This document shows positions 30,830-43,523 of a stretch of DNA of 64,000 nucleotides, in pieces; the stretch's first letter is position 1; each line of letters begins with the position of its first letter. The stretch is from Beaufortia kweichowensis (taxonomy: Eukaryota > Chordata > Actinopteri > Cypriniformes > Gastromyzontidae). The notes below the pieces were generated by a model. It worked only from the letters and a program-made list of their open reading frames with translations, made no database searches and was not told the origin of the DNA. The translations under genes were made by a program, and so were the position numbers. The DNA lies in assembly GCA_019155185.1 (NCBI GenBank), contig CM032808.1, positions 16,172,379 through 16,236,378 on the forward strand. Direction: 5' to 3'.

Positions 30830-31560
30830 ATTTTATAGTAATGTTATTGATATTCTAGGTAAGAAAAGCATCACTATTACTGTTGCTCATACCTCATCCT
30901 GCACAGTTTGGGCAATGAAGCTGATGAAACAACTGACCTAGCAACCACTCAGTACACCTTAGCAACCATATAGCAACAGCCAAGCATCATGATGATGACT
31001 CACATAACCACGAATTACTCGCATCACAACTCGGCAAGCAAAGTTACTTTCTCTTTATCTAGCAACTATTTGGGTGGCGTCCCCTTCCTGATGTGCTCAT
31101 TTATTGTTATCATTTATCTTTGTGTTGTTTATCATTTGTTTTATATTGATTGTGTTTATCAGCTTGATTTAACTCAATACAACTACATTTGTAATCTTTT
31201 GTACTCATAAATGAGCTTTTCTATACCCCAGTGCTGAGCGTACAGAGAAAATCTAAGCCAATGCTTTTGTTTGTGTGCTTGTCTCTCTCTCTGAGAGATA
31301 TAGACTGTAGTGTTCACAGTCTGCCCTGTCCAGCACAAAGCTTTAGTGAGAGGATTTAGTTTGCATTAGTGTAAGTCTGAATCACTGACGAGAGAAAAGA
31401 AGCGAGGGAGGGGCATGTTTCAAAACAGATGAAAGAACGTGGGAAAGAGCTGCACTAAAAATCGGATAGGAAGGCAGAGATGGAGATGTTACGACACAAA
31501 CACGGCATAAACGGTTGTAATCTGGAAGTTAAACTAAGCTGAAAAAAGTAAACGGGTCAT
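30830..31560. other. Gap between the AP-2-like and SmgGDS-like genes
   Basis: No coding exon seen. Its right end must include the promoter and 5' UTR of the next gene. A purine-rich stretch at 31385-31500 shows no TATA box that I could place. Confidence 0.4.
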
Positions 31561-31581
31561 CACAACCTCGCATAGGAACAT

Positions 31582-33902
31582 ATGGACAGGATGGGAGCCA
31601 GTCGTCCACTGCCGAGCACACATACGGGTAAGTGGTGACAAACACAATGGAAATGTTTTAATCATGTTTGATTAATATGTTAATGAGCAATAATCTGATT
31701 TTATTGTCTCAGATTCATTAAGCGCTGCAATAGGAGCTCTCAGTGTGTGTACAGAACTGTTGGAGGAGGAACTAAAGCCATATTTGGACACAGTCCTGAC
31801 TGTTGCCATAGAGAGAAGTGAGTATATACATAAAGTATGTATAATATACTAAATGAAAGAATTTTGTAATGGTTAACAGCTGATGGTTCATAATAAAAGT
31901 TCTGTTGTTTTTTTAAACTAGTCAGATGGTTATTATGGGATAATAAACCCCCATAGATGATCAGATTGCAGATTAATGTGTCAAGAAAGATGGTTAAATA
32001 AAGGATACGTCACCCTTGTGTATTTGATAACAGAGACACTTTAATCCGTATTTGTCTCTGTTAGAGCCATTGGGTGACAGGAGCGATTAGCCAGACTGTT
32101 TACTTGAATACAAGCGGTCAGGTGACAGCAGCAGAGAGACCTTGAGAAAACATGCTTTAGTAATCTGAGGATACATCTCTATATTCATTTAGATTCAGTG
32201 GATGGGAATAATTCAATATCTTGGAGACGAGTGCATTCATTTTTTTCTCATTATTTGTCTAATTCTTGCATGTTTCCTAATCTAGAGAAAGGCATCGCTG
32301 AGCAGGTGGCAGAAAGTGGGATTTTGCCCGTGCTGGCACAGATTTTAAGAAGAAAGAGTACATTAACCACTCACACAGTCAGACTGGTGGCTGAACTTGC
32401 CAGAGATGGTAAGAACAAATGTTTTAAGTAAAAAGTAGTTAATGTAGTCTAGTAGTGACTTAAGAGTTTGGCTGAAAACAAAAGGTGTCATTCAGCCCCA
32501 TGTCAAAGAAATGCATTCATGTTTTTTTACGGGGAGGCTATTTCGTATGAATTTGTACAATGGGAATCATCCACAAATGAATAATTTTTAGAAATTAGGC
32601 TATGATAAAGCCCTAAACCTAACCATCACTGGCACAAATGCAGATTGTATGAATTCATACACATTAGGCACCTTGTAAATGAGTAATTATGTATTGCCGG
32701 TATGGTCCTGATGAAAACACATTTACATTTAAGCAGATGTATTTAAACTATGTATGTCTTTTATCAGTTTGATCGTTGGAATTGAACCCATGACCTTTGT
32801 GTTGCTAATAAAATGCTCTATTCTTTAGTTTATAGCTTTAGCTCATGTGGTCCTGTAGGACATAGATTTGATTCTCGGGGGAAATATGGACTAAAAATAT
32901 ACAGAAAATGGACTAATAATGTGAAGTTAGTTGGTTTTGGATTGAAGCATTTGCCAAATGCATGAATGTAAATAAATGTTTTGACATTTTAGTTATTGAA
33001 TATTGTCTGTCAGAAATCACCTAAAGGCTTAATACCCTTAACAAACAAAACAAGGATTAAAAAGTGTGACGATTTGTTTGACATGTGCCATTATATTCTT
33101 TGAGTTCTTTTGGAGTACTAAGTATAATATTTTTTTGAGTATATTCATCTTTCAGTCCCATGATATATTTCAAATATTGGTATGATATATCACAGTATTT
33201 GGAAAGATGATGTAATCTGTCCTCAGCTCCTGTAAAAGAGCAGTGCTTTGATACAGGCATCGTGTCTGCCCTCGTGACGTTACTGCTCAGCCAAGACCAG
33301 GATCTTCTCCTGCACGTTAGTCAGGCCATTGCCAGGATCTGCTATGGGAGCAGTAAGTCCTGTTCTTCTAAACACTGAGATCTTCTGATAAGTGTTCATT
33401 TAATTTACACAGTATTGTTTTTTCTTCAGACTTGCAGCAGGAGAGATTCCTGAGACTCGGTGCTGTTCCGCGCTTGGCGTCGGTTCTCCTTCAGCACGGC
33501 GGAAATGAAGCGCTGCAGAGCTCGTGTCTGCTGGCTCTCTGTAATCTATCCGGCATGGGCGAGGAGGACGGATCCACGCTGACCTGGGAAGAGGGCGCGC
33601 ATTTCGGCGAGGGGGAGCGTGTGTTCCGTGGCACCTCACGATACTCCTTCGGTTTCTCCTCGACTGTGACGGTGGTCAGACTGACGCAGGCAAACGGCCA
33701 GTACTCGGTGACGGTAGAAGTTCTTCAGCGATGCTCGACGCTGCTGTGGGGTGCCAACAACGCCCGCCAGGCCGGGCACCGCCTGCCAAACTTTACTCGC
33801 GTGGGCAGTTGCCCCAACTTTTATAAAGTCATCAAATGTTCGGTGAAGAACATTCCGAGGAACCGAAGCCTGAGGGCGACAGTGTTTCACACCCTGTTGT
33901 GA
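31582..33902 (+). CDS. Armadillo-repeat protein resembling the N-terminus of Rap1GDS1 (SmgGDS)
   Basis: Five exons, 31582-31627, 31713-31817, 32286-32408, 33227-33352 and 33430-33902, give 290 aa. All four introns are phase 1. Residues about 50-175 match Rap1GDS1 in order: GIAEQVAESGILPVLAQIL (SmgGDS EKIQASGILQLFASLL), FDTGIVSALVTLLLSQDQD (VDAGLISPLVQLLNSKDQE), LLLHVSQAIARICYGS (VLLQTGRALGNICYDS) and a further ARM-like helix set ending LLALCNLSGMG. SmgGDS is a chaperone/exchange factor for prenylated small GTPases and is over twice as long. The last ~110 residues, from about EEDGSTLTWEEG to FHTLL, are not recognisable ARM repeats and belong to no family I know. The final exon stays open for 473 nt with GC-rich codons, so I read it as coding. 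GTPase binding is inference only. Confidence 0.7.
32715..32980. repeat. Two decayed SINEs head-to-head
   Basis: Left part (about 32715-32825): a minus-strand head whose B box reads as GGTTCAATTCC in reverse complement. Right part (about 32826-32980): a plus-strand copy with A box like TAGCTCATGTGG, B box like GATTTGATTCTCG, and tail GGATTGAAGCATTTGCCAAA then TGCATGAATG. Both lie in intron 3 of the SmgGDS-like gene. Confidence 0.55.
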
Positions 33903-34584
33903 ATGTTCAAGTGCTTTTGAACATCTGCGGTGGCCTAAAAAAGTGATCTGGTGTAAACCACGTCCCAAAATTCAAGGAGCTCATTTCAGCCATTTGTATT
34001 AGAGAGTGAAACCTTAAATGCTTCTAAAGTAATAACAAATATAAGACCTAACTGCTTTCAGTGTTGTATTCCTGAAAGGTGATGTCTGAATGACGGGATG
34101 TCATAAGATGTGCAGTTTAAATGTTAGAGATGGAAACTCGATGTGCACAGAATACAAGAACAGGTGCAAGACGGCAATCTGCCAGAACTGTGTGATTAGT
34201 CCATAAGAGGCCTTACAGTAGTTGATTATCCAGATCCAGGACACAATATACAAAACACACTAAATAATATATTTATAACGTACTGATAAAAGTTTACATT
34301 CCCCATGTTTACTGATTGATTTACACAGGGTTCCCATTGCTGTTCATAAAAAGGAATTCATTCAAAGTTTGGTCTGAATAGACATATGTGAATATACATT
34401 AGTTTGAATTAATGACGTCGAAAAATTACTCTCTAGCTAATGCAAAACTAAAGATGTCTTTTAAATTCATTGTTTAAACAGTGTGGGAACCCTCTGTGTG
34501 TGAACTATAACTGTATTTGTGTTGCCTGAATTAAGTCTAATGTGACTTTGGGGAACAAAACCTCATTCTTACATATTTGCTATC

Positions 34585-34590
34585 AATAAA
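34585..34590 (+). terminator. Poly(A) signal AATAAA of the SmgGDS-like gene
   Basis: AATAAA lies about 680 nt after the stop and about 100 nt short of the convergent syt15-like stop codon. Confidence 0.55.
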
Positions 34591-34609
34591 CAAGTCTCTT
34601 TTTCCTACG

Positions 34610-34615
34610 TTTAAT
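34610..34615 (-). terminator. Poly(A) signal ATTAAA of the syt15-like gene
   Basis: On the minus strand this reads ATTAAA, 77 nt after the stop at 34692. It faces the opposite-strand AATAAA 20 bp away. Confidence 0.4.
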
Positions 34616-34691
34616 TTCATTTAGTTTTCTGACACCAGTGGTGATATTAAAATAACATCTCTACCATTCTTTTGAAAGAGGATGACTGGTA

Positions 34692-37600
34692 TTAAGCTTG
34701 ATTCATGCTGTTGTTTGGAATGGGAGCTGTTCCCAGTGCGTGCCATTCCCTGACCAGCTCCTGAGGTTTGCTGACCATGTCGTTCCAGTGGTCCAGTTCT
34801 CTGCCTCTCGCGTACATGAACGGTCCAATGACAACGACCCCAAACGACACTGTAAGACAGAGTCTGTAAAGTTAACAGAAATAAAGAAAACACTGGCAAT
34901 TGAAATATTTAGCTGAAAAAAATCTAATTGTTTAGTATTTGGTATATCAGTCTTTTGTTGTGCTAAAGCTGGCATGCATTTAACAAAACTTGATGATCTG
35001 TGTTATTCCAGCATGATCTGAGAACGCTTCAAAGAGCATGTAAATGTTAAATGTTTCTTTCCCCTTTTTTAAAAACCTTTTCCAGTTTTAAATGACATTT
35101 TTAATCCTGGGTTTTAATGTGGCCTCAGACTTTTATATTAACACTTTTTACATTTACATTTACATTTAGGCATTTAGCTGACGCTTTTATCCAAAGCGAC
35201 TTACAAATATTAGGAGACAAGAAAATTTAGTTTTTTATGTTTTTTTATATAGATCTTTGTTTTTATATATAGATCTTTTTTATATAGATGTTTTTATATA
35301 GATCTTCAGATCTAGTGATTAATCTAGTGATTTATCAATATATTTATATATTTCTAATAGCAGATTTATTTAATCTTTCACATATGTCGTTATATAAGGT
35401 AATAATGGCTGATAATGTAATTCATTTCTGATGTTTCAAATAGGGGTTTTGCAATATAACAGTATTCTGTGATATAAAAAATACAATTATTGATATTGTG
35501 TTACATGTACACATGAAAAAATTCAGCACTAATTAAACATTTTGCCTTAATATTCACAATGGTTACAAATACTGCCTTACACATCTGAATAGATATTGAG
35601 ATTATATTGTTATTGTGATTTTTATGATAATTGTGTGATATTGTGACCATAGATATATATGGCATGTTTGCTGTGTTTTTGCAGGAGTTGATTGACAGTG
35701 GTGAACCATAGGTGGTATGACCATAAAACTGATTGTACCAGGCTGCTCTGTGATTGGCTGTTGGAGCTGTAGGGTCAGACAGGCCGTGTCCAGCTGTGTG
35801 GGTTGAAGTCTGAAGGTAAGTCTCTCATTAAAAGATGGATTGTTGCCTTTGGACACCGTAGTCCACTTGTTCCTCACCACATGAGTATGTATCTTCAGAG
35901 AGACCTGGACACATACACCTGCCCGCCCATTATACAGATGAGTTTATCAAATCTTTTATAGCTATAGTCAACATTCAGTATTCTTACCCGCATCGCTGTC
36001 ACACTGCAGACCTCGTGCTCTCTGAACAACCACGGTGAGGCGGTTCAAGGACGGATTGTAGTTTAAAGACACTTGGATATCTCCATTCTTTGATAAAGGC
36101 TAGTGATGATAAACACACATATATATTCAGTTCAACACTCACACCCTATTTTTAAAAGCTTGTAGATAATTGAAGTATTATACTCGATCACTCTCGTTGT
36201 CCAGATCCCGCCACTGAACTTTGCCGGCTGTCTCCTGTAGTTCACAATGTCTCATGGGTATCAGAATCTGCCCCACTAGATGATGTTTCTTCTGATCCAC
36301 AGTGTACAAACTCATGTGTAAAGAGCACTGATCCACACAGCTGTTAGATACCTGTTACCAGACACGGCGGTCATCTTACAGGCCGTCTATTTCACTTTAC
36401 AATAAGGTTGTATTAGTTAACATTAAAGTAATGGATGAGCTAACAATGAATAATACTTGTACAGTGTTTGTTAAATAAGTGTTTGTTCATTCAGTGTGAT
36501 ACACCCTGTCAGGGTTTATATTTAATGCTGCGATAACATCCGACTGGCTGTTCATTATTACATGGCTTGACATATTAGTAAATTATTCTACCAACAAAAT
36601 ATTTATCTGATGGTTTTTTAGCTCATTTTTAGCACAAATATAAACAAATAGATTTTAGTTAACTTTAGACAGATTAGCTAAGACACGATGTTCACCAATC
36701 AGAGTGCACCGCTTAACAATCTTCCTTAATGTTAATTTAATGTTTAAGATTTACTAATATATATTTAATATCAAAAGTTGTTCCTGTTATGAAGTTTAAC
36801 TTTACTAATAGTAACAAATACAACCTTATTGTAAAGTGTTTTTCCATTATATTTGTCATTATAAATGTCCATTGCAGGGGCATTACTACATATAACTAAG
36901 AAAATGTTCAATTATATTCACGACTCCTTTTAAAAATGTCCAGTAGATGGAGTCATCAGCTACAGATTTGTCATTTGTGTCACCCAAGATTTATTTGAAA
37001 GAAAAATGAATTTGAATTTAGTTTTTTTAAATGAATCCACAAACATATAATAAAACATTAAAAGGATATTCACCTTCATTATTCACGCAAAATAAAATTT
37101 CTATAGTTTATTTCATAACCTGTGTATGACTTTCTTCTGTGGACACAAAAGAAAATATTTTGATAAATGTGTTTGTGTTTTTATGTCCATACAAAGTCAG
37201 CGGCAACCGGTGTCATTTTTATTATCAACGTTTTGTCAAATATTTTCTTTTGTGTTCTGCAGAAGAAAGAAAGTCATACAGGATTGGAATGACATGAGGG
37301 TGAGGAAATAATAATGCCATTTTTTAAGGAGTTAAAAGAGGAAGGCTGTGATGTCATAACCACATACAATGAACATCCCAGACAGCTGATGTTTATCAGA
37401 ACATTAAAGAGCAACACATTCTCCTTTGAATCATTTCATCCCAACCTGAAACACAAAGGTGTCATTGAACGTCGGGTGACATCCTTTTCTCCTCGCCTTA
37501 GCCTGACGGTGTCGTCGTTCATCAGACGGCATCAGCTGCAGTTTGACCAGCGTGATGTTACCCTGACACCGAGCGGGCAGGTTAGCAGCACGAAGCAGAG

Positions 37601-40600
37601 ACACCACCAGCTGTTCTCGCTCATCGTGGTACCTCACAGCGAACCACAGACGAACAGCCGAGCCGTGAGGTTGGGCCCATTCATTGGGCTCCTCTGGGAG
37701 CTGGTACAGGTCGGGCCGTAAGCTACCGAGAGGAAACCAACCTCAAGAAGCACAGAGAGAGAACAGAATGAAGGGCATGAATGAAGTTTCCTGATTATAT
37801 TTGAGGTTTTAATATTTCAGTCTTGACATACTCCCTACTGTTAAAGATCCTCGCTGGGTGTACAGGTCAGGGTGGTGTCCGCATTCCTCACCATCCTCTC
37901 TTCCCTCTCTCTCCTCTTTGTTTTGAGGTGTGACCTTGAATCGAGGAGGCACGGTGAAAGGAACATCACCTGAGCTGTAAAGATATAGAGAAATAGCTTT
38001 CACACTTCTTTCTGCAGTGAATATTTCTCAAGGAGAGTTTTGGCACATGGCAAGAAAAAAATATTGAAGATTTCCACCGTTAATGCCGCGGTCACACTAC
38101 ACTTCTTTTATTCTATTGACTTTTATTCATAAGCATGTGAAGGTGGCAGACCGGAAACACAAGCTCATGCAGGACAATTTAGTATCGCCTTGCTTTACAA
38201 AGATCAAGTTTGGTGACCCGTGAATTTTAATCACAACACTGTGATAGAAAATCATACCGAACAATGCCATTTAAAAAAAAACATTTGTGTGCAAATACAT
38301 CAGAATCCATGATGTGTGGATAAGTCTTTTGCATAATGTGGCATAATGCACAGAAAAAACATACCAGGTATAACAAACGATTTAATACATTATCAGCTGC
38401 ATAAACTTTCAATAAAATTGAACAAATTGTCATGGTTAGACAAGCAACAGCTGTTATTTACCCATAGCCGCTGCTCTGTGATGTCTGGAGCACTGGAGTA
38501 ATGCATCGTGGGATTGTGGGGGTGGTTGGTATCAGTCCCCGGTAAACCCTTTGGGCCTGTTTCCTTCTCCACAGCAGATAGACCGATAAGCCAACCAGCA
38601 GAAGCAGGAGAAATGCTGCAGACAGTCCACAAGCCAATGCAATGGCTAGATCTAACGGCACAAACACAAACACTTCTTCATCTCTCTTATTCTGGGTTAG
38701 GAGAGGACATGACTTTCTGTATCACACCACCGGACGGTCACGTTCCCTCATTTCTTTTACATAGACGTGTCAAGTGTCTTGTGTCAACACACTTTAATGG
38801 TGCATGTGAGAGGTGGGGCATGTTTTTGCTTCTAGGTCAACACATTGCAAACTTTTTCATTTCAGCCCGCTGGAGGAACCCTGAAGTGTCTGAAGCAACT
38901 TTGGAAAAGGTATAGTATAGTTATTTTTTAATCATATAGCTTCAATTCTCATAGTTCAGTTCAGTAACCTATGTAACCCTTACAAAAAGAAGTGTACTTT
39001 TAAGTTCACTTTATTAAGTATACTTAAGGAGTAGTTCACCCCAAATTAAAAATTCTGTCATTATTTATGACTCTTTCTTTCTTCAGTGAATAACAAAAGA
39101 TGTGTTGAGAAATGTCTCAGTGGTTTTGTGTTCATACAATAGAAGTCAATGAGGGTCAATGTTGTTTGATTATCAACTTTCTTTAAAATATCTTCTGTTT
39201 GTTCTGTAGAAGAAAGAAGGTCATACAGGTTTGACATGACATGAGGATGAATAAATGATGAAAGAGTTTTTATTTTTGGGTGAACTGTCCCTTTAAGCAG
39301 AAGTCAAAGATATTTTCAGTATTATAGTATTATATTTTGTATATTTTTAAGTATACTTTTTGTAGTATGTATTAGTACTAATATACCTAAGTTTACTATT
39401 TAAGTACTAATTGGAACGAAATTGGCCACTTTTTCGTTTTAAAAGTATATTTTAAAATGTAAAACTAGTAAAGTTTGAATACACAACTACTTTACAACTT
39501 CTTAGATTAAAGATTAAATGAAGTATACTTTCACACTTTAATTCATTTTTTTTGTGAGTGAAGTCCTGTTATAATGCTACTGAGATTTTGTTTTGTCTTG
39601 TAGTTTTGACCACTATATTATAATTCATTACAACATTTGTTTTAATGCTTAATTGTCTCATCTGATAGATATTGATGGGGCAGATCCATATATATATAAA
39701 GTGCACATGAAGACCATCTACTCAGTAGTGTGTAACAGTATATCACATCAGTTAAAAACACTTTTTTCATTTGATGACTGAACTCTTCTGAAATGACTGA
39801 AATATTAGCAGCATTTTAAAACATGAAGGAATGTGTTTATTTGAAAGATCCACCATCACAAAATCTGCATTAAATCAGTTAGCATTGGTTGGTTTTAGTT
39901 TGTAATAATCTTTTACTCACCAGCCATAGACGGACACCGTCTAAATCCTAACTGGTTAACGCGTCTCTCGTTTAATTACTGCAAGTGTGTATCACCATTC
40001 ACTGGTTTCCCATTTAGCCAGTATGCCCAGTGGCGGTCTCAGTGATGTCCCACTGAGAGTAAGCTTTGGATTCAGTGTGGGGCACGCGGGTCCCCTAACG
40101 CTTCCCAGGTTAGTTAATCAACACCGTGTGCTGGACTGAGTAAAGACCTGATATCTAACAGAAGTCTGAACATGCAGCAATCCTTCAAACTGTGAAGATT
40201 TACAGGCAATTAACAATCCAGATGATGTTTCAATGAAGTCAGTTTGTGCATGCATGCAAGACTTGTTCATATTGAGAATAAAATACAACAATTGTTCATT
40301 TATGATGTATATTTAGGCATTTTGAAGTCGCTTGATGTTTTATAATGATCGAACCCCTGATCATGACACTAGCACTAGCAGTTCAGGTTATGTTCATTAA
40401 ACGTATATAAAAACATGTTTTTTATCAAGAACTTTTCACTGCAAGGAAAACTGCTTTTCTTCTTTGAAATAAAACTCATCTATGGTTTTCAGGCCAGTTT
40501 AGTTAACCTGCAGTCTTCACAAAGGGTTAATGAATAACTTGTTGTCAACAGTAGAAGTTTATCAGGCGCTGTAATCAGGAAACACATCTGCTGTTCCCAC

Positions 40601-41511
40601 AATACCTTTAAAAGCAGTCTGTTTATATTCCATACAAAACAAACTACACATACTGTATTTTATCATGCACCTGTTTGTATATTTATAAATCAAACTTAAA
40701 TATTCCCATGATGTATTTCCAAATCTTACATTTACAGAAAGAATAAAGTGTATTTGAACTGATATTCAACTGATTTAACAACAAACTGTTCTGTGTTATC
40801 ATATCAACAAGATGTTGTTACTGAAACAGGCTACAAACATATCTGTAAAGAAACAAAGCCAAATAAATCAAGAAACAATTCAGCTCTTAATCATTATTAT
40901 AATATCGGTCTAAAAACATTAGACAGATATCTCTGGGACATACATCATAATGATTTCCCAGCATCCACGAGACCTCAAAGAGGCTGTTTCCATTGTTCCC
41001 ATGACAACTTAAAAAAGGCAAATGAAAATTCAGCATGCTCCTATTCAGCATGGCTGTTTCTATAGCAACGGGAAGACAGACTGGTTGAGATTGGATGAGT
41101 AAGAGCCGGAGACTGTACGCATCATGATTATGTGTGTTTGTAAAATGAGAGACAGACTATCTGGATGTGTTGTGTTGTGTCTGATTTTCATTTCTGACAA
41201 CTTGGTAGTATTTACTTGTTTCTCCTCTACACCCCACCCAGCCTCACACCATTTCAGTCTGTCTCTTGGCACCTCCTCCCCCTTCCATCGTGGATTTTCC
41301 TCATTGAATCAGAGCCGGTGGTGTGTAATCAGATGGCAACGGCTGATAATCCACTCGGCCCCGTTCACATGGACCGGAGAGAGAGAGAGGAGGAGAGGAG
41401 AGACGCTGGCGGGTCTGGAAGGAAGGAGGCGAGAGGAGGAAGTGGGAGGTATGTATGTGTGCATATGTGTATGTGAAGGGAAGGAGGGCTTGTTGACTTA
41501 CCTGTGGTCAT
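34692..41511 (-). CDS. Synaptotagmin-15-like membrane protein
   Basis: Eight coding exons on the minus strand: 41511-41502, 38651-38462, 37974-37832, 37741-37446, 36351-36184, 36099-35988, 35918-35739, 34849-34692; total 1257 nt, 418 aa (human SYT15 is 421). The N-terminus MTTDLAIALACG runs into a single membrane helix and the WRRKQ stop-transfer. Then VPFTVPPRFKV (SYT15 VPFVVPP), C2A from about LWFAVRYHDE, and C2B from about NGDIQVSLNY. The C-terminal block RGRELDHWNDMVSKPQELV nearly matches SYT15 RGRELEHWDEMLSKPKELV. The Asp residues that bind calcium in classical C2 domains are missing, as in SYT15, so membrane traffic without a calcium-sensor role is likely. Exon 1 encodes only MTT and one base. 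The neighbouring divergent gprin2 copies the human SYT15-GPRIN2 pair. It could be the fish paralogue sometimes named syt19, so I give no symbol. Confidence 0.88.
35145..35222 (-). repeat. SINE tail fragment
   Basis: (ATTTAC)n then GGCATTTAGCTGACGCTTTT and ATCCAAAGCGACTTACAA, the reverse complement of the SINE tail. No tRNA head. Lies in intron 7 of the syt15-like gene. Confidence 0.65.
36393..36838. mobile_element. MITE-like DNA transposon remnant with perfect terminal inverted repeats
   Basis: The outer 22 bp (start CACTTTACAATAAGGTTG) at 36393-36414 are perfectly inverted at 36817-36838. The 446-bp element encodes nothing. It sits in intron 4 of the syt15-like gene and shares GTTAACATTA-type words with the copy at 18385. 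Confidence 0.7.
37060..37320. repeat. Palindromic fish repeat (GTCATACAG...TGACATGAGGG family)
   Basis: The left half has CCTGTGTATGACTTTCTTCT and the right half the inverse, AAGAAAGAAAGTCATACAGG, followed by ATGACATGAGGGTGAG. Diverged copy in the syt15-like intron 4. Confidence 0.65.
39026..39296. repeat. Palindromic fish repeat, near-complete copy
   Basis: The ends are inverted: AAGGAGTAGTTCACCCCAAA on the left and TTTGGGTGAACTGTCCCTTT on the right. Inner halves carry the TTTCTTTCTTC / GAAGAAAGAAGG pair. It lies in intron 1 of the syt15-like gene and has relatives at 37060, 61684 and, as a half copy, 5225. Confidence 0.75.
39300..41490. other. Rest of syt15-like intron 1, nothing else seen
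   Basis: AT-rich intron between exon 2 (38651) and the short coding exon 1 (41502). No nested gene or RNA gene found. Confidence 0.45.
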
Positions 41512-43510
41512 GAGGGAAACCGCAGCTGTGTCGCCGTAAAGCAACGGCCCGCTGAAATACTGGGTTGTAAAGTGAGAATGTGAAACAAGGAAAGGCCTGA
41601 CTGGATCATGTATGTTTGCTAACAAGAGAAAAAGGTGAGACGTCTTATTTTAGTATTATTTCATGTAGGATGAGATGGAGCGTGTGTACGTGTGTGTGCT
41701 GTGGGTTTGAGATGGGTAACCGGTGGAGCTTGTCTGTTATTTGTAGATGTCATGACTGTGTGGAGATCACATTTGACTTGTGTCTGGAGTTTTGCTCAAT
41801 TAGTAAAGGGTATTTTCAAGATCATTGTTTGGTCTGTATGCAACAGTTATCAAAAGAAATAACCAAAGTTTTAATCACTGTTGTAAGATACACTTACTCA
41901 GTGTTTATAGTGCTTAAATAAGCTTTTAAGATGCTCTATTTGATTACAATTCGGTTGTTTCTAGAGAGCTTTTTCCAATTTTGTTATAAAGCAGAATAAA
42001 GTAAAATACATTGCAAATCTTTTATAAGATGTATATTAACACTACGTCTTGCATTTTTCAGTATAATTTAATTGGGTTTACTAGTCATTTTGACTTTATT
42101 ATTCTTGATTAATGATGGGTTGCTGTACATTTAATTAAAAATGTTGAAATTTTGATGGGTTTACGTAATATGAAAACATATGTTGTCATGAATAATTTTC
42201 AAGATTGAAATGAATGCACAGTATTCTCATATTCACGTGTGTATAGTGTTATACGTTTATGATTACTATAGACTATAGCTAAGTATTCTCTTACAAAAAC
42301 ATATCTCAGGGTCAGGATGTTTAAAATGTAGAAATCTGCTGATTCTGTGCATGTCTGACTAGAAGTTATTGTCAGCGAGATAACAATAAGTGTAGTCTAC
42401 ATAGTCATGTAGATCTAGAGTTAAATCTAGCCTAATAATAAAGATGAAATATGGGTAACCCAGTGGCACTTTTGTTTTAAGCAGAGAGCAGAATGTGTGT
42501 TCTGACAGTATAGTGACAGACCCAAACGTGTCTGCTGGGGTGTCTGAAGTGCCATGTAAACATGAACAGGCCTGTCACGCATTTACTCTCTCTAGGGGGC
42601 TTTTAAATCAGATTAGATTCGACTTTTGTCATTGTGAGTTCAAGTGCAAAGCCAGTGAAATGTACAATAAAGAGTTTGATGAAGTGCAAGTCAGAGAAGT
42701 AAAGAACATCTCAATGCAAATGATAATACTGACGTATAAATACAGAAGGTGGTATATCATTCCAGTGACTACTGATGACATCCAGAGACAAAAGTCATAA
42801 GAAATAAGAAACACTGTCGATGGTACAGCAGAGATTTTAGGAGAACTGTCTCTATCTTTTATCTCAAATCAATTGAAACCATGCCTTTAAATAAACCTGT
42901 TGGACATATGGTCCAACAGTAATATCAAGTCTAGTTGACTTTCCTTTACAAAAAAACATGTTCATTCAAGTGTGCTATTTGTACCTCTTTTAAACTAAAA
43001 ATGAGAAAGTTGATTATTTTAGTTGACCTGTTCTCAAGCGTACATCTCAGGAATATAATTGATGTGTTTCTTAGAAAGTCGAGTCGTACAGTAAGTGGTC
43101 ACCTGACACATGGATTATTGTGCTTGTAAGTGAAACTGGCAGGTCTATGTTGTAGCTAATGATCTTAATACTGAAGTGAGGTTTAGTCTTCTCTAATCTG
43201 TTCAATTACTCAAGGGAGAAACGCCTCCATATCTTTCCTTCTATCTGATCTATGTGCAGCGAAGAAACATTTCTGTCATTCTTGATTTCTGAAGAAAATG
43301 TCTGTGGTGCTCAACCACACTAAAGTTGCCAGCTCTTTGTTAGGTGGTTGTGGGATGTTGACGGGTTATTTGTCCGGGTTGCCAGCACCAAGCACCATTA
43401 ATGATGAGAAAATCCAGCTTTACGCTGGGCAGTAAAGCTTTAAAAGAGTCACGCAAGTATACCAGTCACATTCACAGTCATTCAAAAAATGTTCTGTTTT
43501 TCTTCTTTAC
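41512..43510. other. Region between the divergent syt15-like and gprin2 genes
   Basis: Must contain the 5' UTR and promoter of the leftward gene, near 41512-41620, and the 5' non-coding exon(s) of gprin2. A purine-rich (GAGAGA) patch occurs at 41370-41450. No conserved coding exon seen. Confidence 0.4.
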
Positions 43511-43523
43511 TAGACACTTTACG

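Noticed and set aside
33636..33968. 110-codon minus-strand frame opposite the SmgGDS-like last exon
   Set aside because: The plus-strand frame joins perfectly in phase with four upstream exons; the reverse frame has no support.
37314..37721. 135-codon plus-strand frame over the syt15-like exon 4
   Set aside because: Antisense shadow of the C2A coding exon.
41124..41625. Frames of 86-129 codons around the syt15-like first exon
   Set aside because: They run along a purine-rich 5' UTR/promoter. Only 41511-41502 (minus) joins in phase with the syt15-like exon 2.
43401..43523. Upstream extension of gprin2 to an ATG at 43401
   Set aside because: An acceptor with a polypyrimidine tract ends at 43513 and the extra residues (HSHSKNVLFFFF) look like translated intron end.
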